Made by a program: the position numbers and the translations under genes
Notes under the pieces: generated by a model
The model's input: the letters and a program-made list of their open reading frames with translations, nothing else
Database searches by the model: none
What the model was told of the DNA's origin: nothing
Origin: Deltaproteobacteria bacterium
GTDB taxonomy: Bacteria; Myxococcota_A; Polyangia; Haliangiales; Haliangiaceae
Direction: 5' to 3'
NCBI GenBank assembly: GCA_025353585.1
Contig: JANXOM010000335.1
Coordinates: 1-46,875, forward strand
Length of the DNA stretch: 46,875 bases
Shown: in pieces, positions 45,423-46,875 of the stretch
How the letters are laid out: each line of letters begins with the position of its first letter
How positions within the stretch are numbered: the first letter of the stretch is position 1

Positions 45423-46057
45423 GGCGGCAGCATACCCGCGGCCAACCACCGGACGCGGTCGCGCACCGCGGCATTCGCGTGGGGGACGAGGAGCTGCGCG
45501 ATGTCCGCGCGCGCGCCGAGCACGGCAGCGGCGTCGTCGTCGTCGAGGCGCGCGAGCCAGCGCGCCCACGCGGCGGCGGCGGGCTCACCCGGCGTGGCGG
45601 GGAGGCGCGGCGCGATCTGCGCGGTGAAGTCGCGCGCGGCGACCGAGGCACCGGCCGCGCGGTCACCGATCACCAGCGCGAGCTCGGCGAGCGGCAAGCT
45701 GACCACACCGGCGGCGACGAGCCGACGCACGACGCGGCGGCGGGTGGAGGCGACCTCGTCCCGGGCCCCGAGGACGTGCAGCGCGGCGCACACGGCGGCG
45801 GTGCGGCCCATCGCGTGCGCGCCGTCGACGAACCCCAGGTCATCGAGCGCCTCCGCGATCGCGTCCGGCATCCGCGCGTCCGTGACCGCGACGGCGTCCA
45901 CGACGGCGGCGAGCGCCACCACGCGGGCCGCGAGCGGCGCGTCCGGATCCGCGGCGAGCGCGGCCACGGCGCCGACCTGCCCGATGGCGGAGGCGAGCGC
46001 GCGCGCGATCTCCTGCGCATCCGCGCGCGGCTCCCGGCACATCGCAACGGCGTCCAC
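45419..46057 (-). CDS. hypothetical protein (212 residues)
   Basis: An all-helical, Ala/Val/Asp-rich protein that I do not recognise. Short repeating segments such as LAARVVALAAVVDAVAV, RRRVVRRLVAAGVVSLPLAELALVIGD and AAVRDRVRWLAAGML suggest a HEAT/ARM-like helical array. No signal peptide or membrane segment is convincing. The start is taken as GTG at 46057, because a TACAGT box lies exactly 6 bases upstream; an in-frame ATG at 46042 is the alternative (207 residues). Its stop overlaps the next start as ATGA. Divergent from the AAA+ ATPase gene with 38 bases between. Confidence 0.6.
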   Translation of the reverse strand: MDAVAMCREPRADAQEIARALASAIGQVGAVAALAADPDAPLAARVVALAAVVDAVAVTDARMPDAIAEALDDLGFVDGAHAMGRTAAVCAALHVLGARDEVASTRRRVVRRLVAAGVVSLPLAELALVIGDRAAGASVAARDFTAQIAPRLPATPGEPAAAAWARWLARLDDDDAAAVLGARADIAQLLVPHANAAVRDRVRWLAAGMLPP

Positions 46058-46063
46058 GCGACG

Positions 46064-46069
46064 ACTGTA
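46064..46069 (-). promoter_or_regulatory. -10 box TACAGT for the 46057 gene (leaderless)
   Basis: Minus-strand TACAGT, then CGTCGC, then GTG. Same 6-base geometry as recJ and queA. No good -35 is visible in the 38-base divergent gap or just inside the ATPase gene. Confidence 0.4.
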
Positions 46070-46095
46070 CGCCGCTGTGCGAGACTGCGGGCGCG

Positions 46096-46875
46096 ATGGC
46101 CCGGCCGTACCGCAGCGCGCGCGAGCTGCTCGACGACGCCGTCAACCTCGCGTTCGATCTCGCCCAGCGGCAGATCACGGTCTACACCGAGGTCGGCTTC
46201 CTCCCGCGGGCGACCGACGAGTTCTCCGGCAGCTACGTCAGCTTCGCCGATGTCCGCGCGCTGCTCGACGGCGGCCGACCGCCCACGCCCGAGGCGCTCG
46301 CGCGCGTGGCCGAGCTCGACGCGGCGATCACCTCGGCCGGCGAGCACATCGAGGCGCGCCTCGCCGCCACGCGCGACGCCTGCGATCCGCTGCCGCTCGA
46401 CGCGCTCTGCCGCCGCCTCGCGCTGACGCCGACCGAGGTCCGCGCGCTCTACGTCGTGCTCGCGATCGAGACGAATCAGCGCATGCGCCAGCTCATGCGC
46501 TACCTGGTCAACGACTCGGCGCGCGTGCACCCCGACGTCGGCCTCCTCGAGATGCTCGTTTACCAGGCGCCCGCGCTGCGCGCGCGCTGGGTGCACGAGC
46601 TCGCGCCCGACGGCCCGCTGTTTGGCGCGCGCCTGTTCGAGCCCGCCGGCCGCGGCGACGAGCCGTTTCTCCTGCGCAGCGTGCGGCTCGCGCCGCGCGT
46701 CATCGAGGCCGCCGTCGGCATCGTGCGCCTCGATCCGGCGATCACGCCGTTCGCGCAGCTCATCGCGCGCCCGCGCCCGCTCGACACGCTCGAGGTCCCG
46801 CGCGCCACGAAGGACGAGATCGTGGCGCTGCTCGACGACGCGGTGACGGCGGCGCGCGGCGGCGGGCCGCGGCGG
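46096..46875 (+). CDS. AAA+ ATPase of eCIS type, N-terminal part (cut by window edge)
   Basis: The first 260 codons of a protein whose ATPase core would lie outside the window; no Walker A motif is reached. The visible part resembles, by recall, the N-terminal region of AAA+ ATPases in extracellular contractile injection system loci (PVC15/Afp15-like). It has a helical start, then LDALCRRLALTPTEVRALYVVLAIETNQRMRQLMRYLVND followed by a segment PDVGLLEMLV. In that family the equivalent reads as a leucine-rich stretch, a conserved R-Y/L-x-x-L-Y-A-Y-L-x-x-D and a V-D-L stretch. Then come PLFGARLFEP and RSVRLAPRVIEAAVGIVRLD, matching the usual 'L-x-R-x-L-R-L-D-x-R-V' region. The ATG is the first in frame. 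No Shine-Dalgarno site or TANNNT box is clear. In eCIS the ATPase is thought to remodel or recycle the particle in the cytoplasm. Confidence 0.6.
   Translation, partial: MARPYRSARELLDDAVNLAFDLAQRQITVYTEVGFLPRATDEFSGSYVSFADVRALLDGGRPPTPEALARVAELDAAITSAGEHIEARLAATRDACDPLPLDALCRRLALTPTEVRALYVVLAIETNQRMRQLMRYLVNDSARVHPDVGLLEMLVYQAPALRARWVHELAPDGPLFGARLFEPAGRGDEPFLLRSVRLAPRVIEAAVGIVRLDPAITPFAQLIARPRPLDTLEVPRATKDEIVALLDDAVTAARGGGPRR

Overview
The window looks like chromosomal DNA from a GC-rich myxobacterium-type organism (Myxococcota; inference from gene content, very high G/C codon use, giant TPR and multidomain proteins, a DUF4333-like lipoprotein and a TIGR02996 'repeat-companion' gene). No rRNA, tRNA, CRISPR array or insertion sequence was found, and no stretch longer than about 300 bases lacks a gene.

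Left part (1-20.8 kb) is mostly conserved housekeeping on the minus strand. In transcription order it holds: queA-tgt (queuosine tRNA modification), yajC-secD-secF (protein translocation), recJ and a small membrane protein; then rimP-nusA-ylxR-infB (ribosome maturation, transcription, initiation), rbfA-nrnA, and the 5' part of a c-type-cytochrome-like lipoprotein cut by the window edge. Plus-strand genes set into this are a three-repeat DUF4333-like lipoprotein, which separates infB from rbfA, a carbon-nitrogen hydrolase, and an exported FG-GAP/discoidin/HEAT protein.

Middle (20.8-33.7 kb): a 3909-residue TPR protein on the minus strand, carrying an in-frame duplicated 54-bp double-hairpin element. 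A small plus-strand pair starts divergently from it: a 102-residue low-complexity protein coupled by ATGA to a TIGR02996 protein.

Right part (33.7-46.9 kb) is the accessory and least explained region. It has a 3581-residue multidomain protein with helical modules, an internal hydrophobic stretch and a C-terminal dinucleotide-binding (flavoprotein-like) domain apparently split by about four degenerate repeats; two ATGA-coupled genes of unknown function; and, divergently, the N-terminal 260 residues of a protein resembling the AAA+ ATPases of extracellular contractile injection systems (eCIS). The window may therefore end at the edge of an eCIS-type locus whose structural genes would lie to the right; this is inference.

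A recurring regulatory pattern stands out. Many first-in-operon genes have a TANNNT box 6-8 bases before an ATG or GTG start, which implies leaderless transcripts. Genes inside operons instead use Shine-Dalgarno sites or 4-base stop/start overlaps. The rimP and yajC operons are exceptions: both have longer leaders and share an identical 14-base sequence over the -10 box, and the rimP leader contains a textbook intrinsic terminator, suggesting attenuation.
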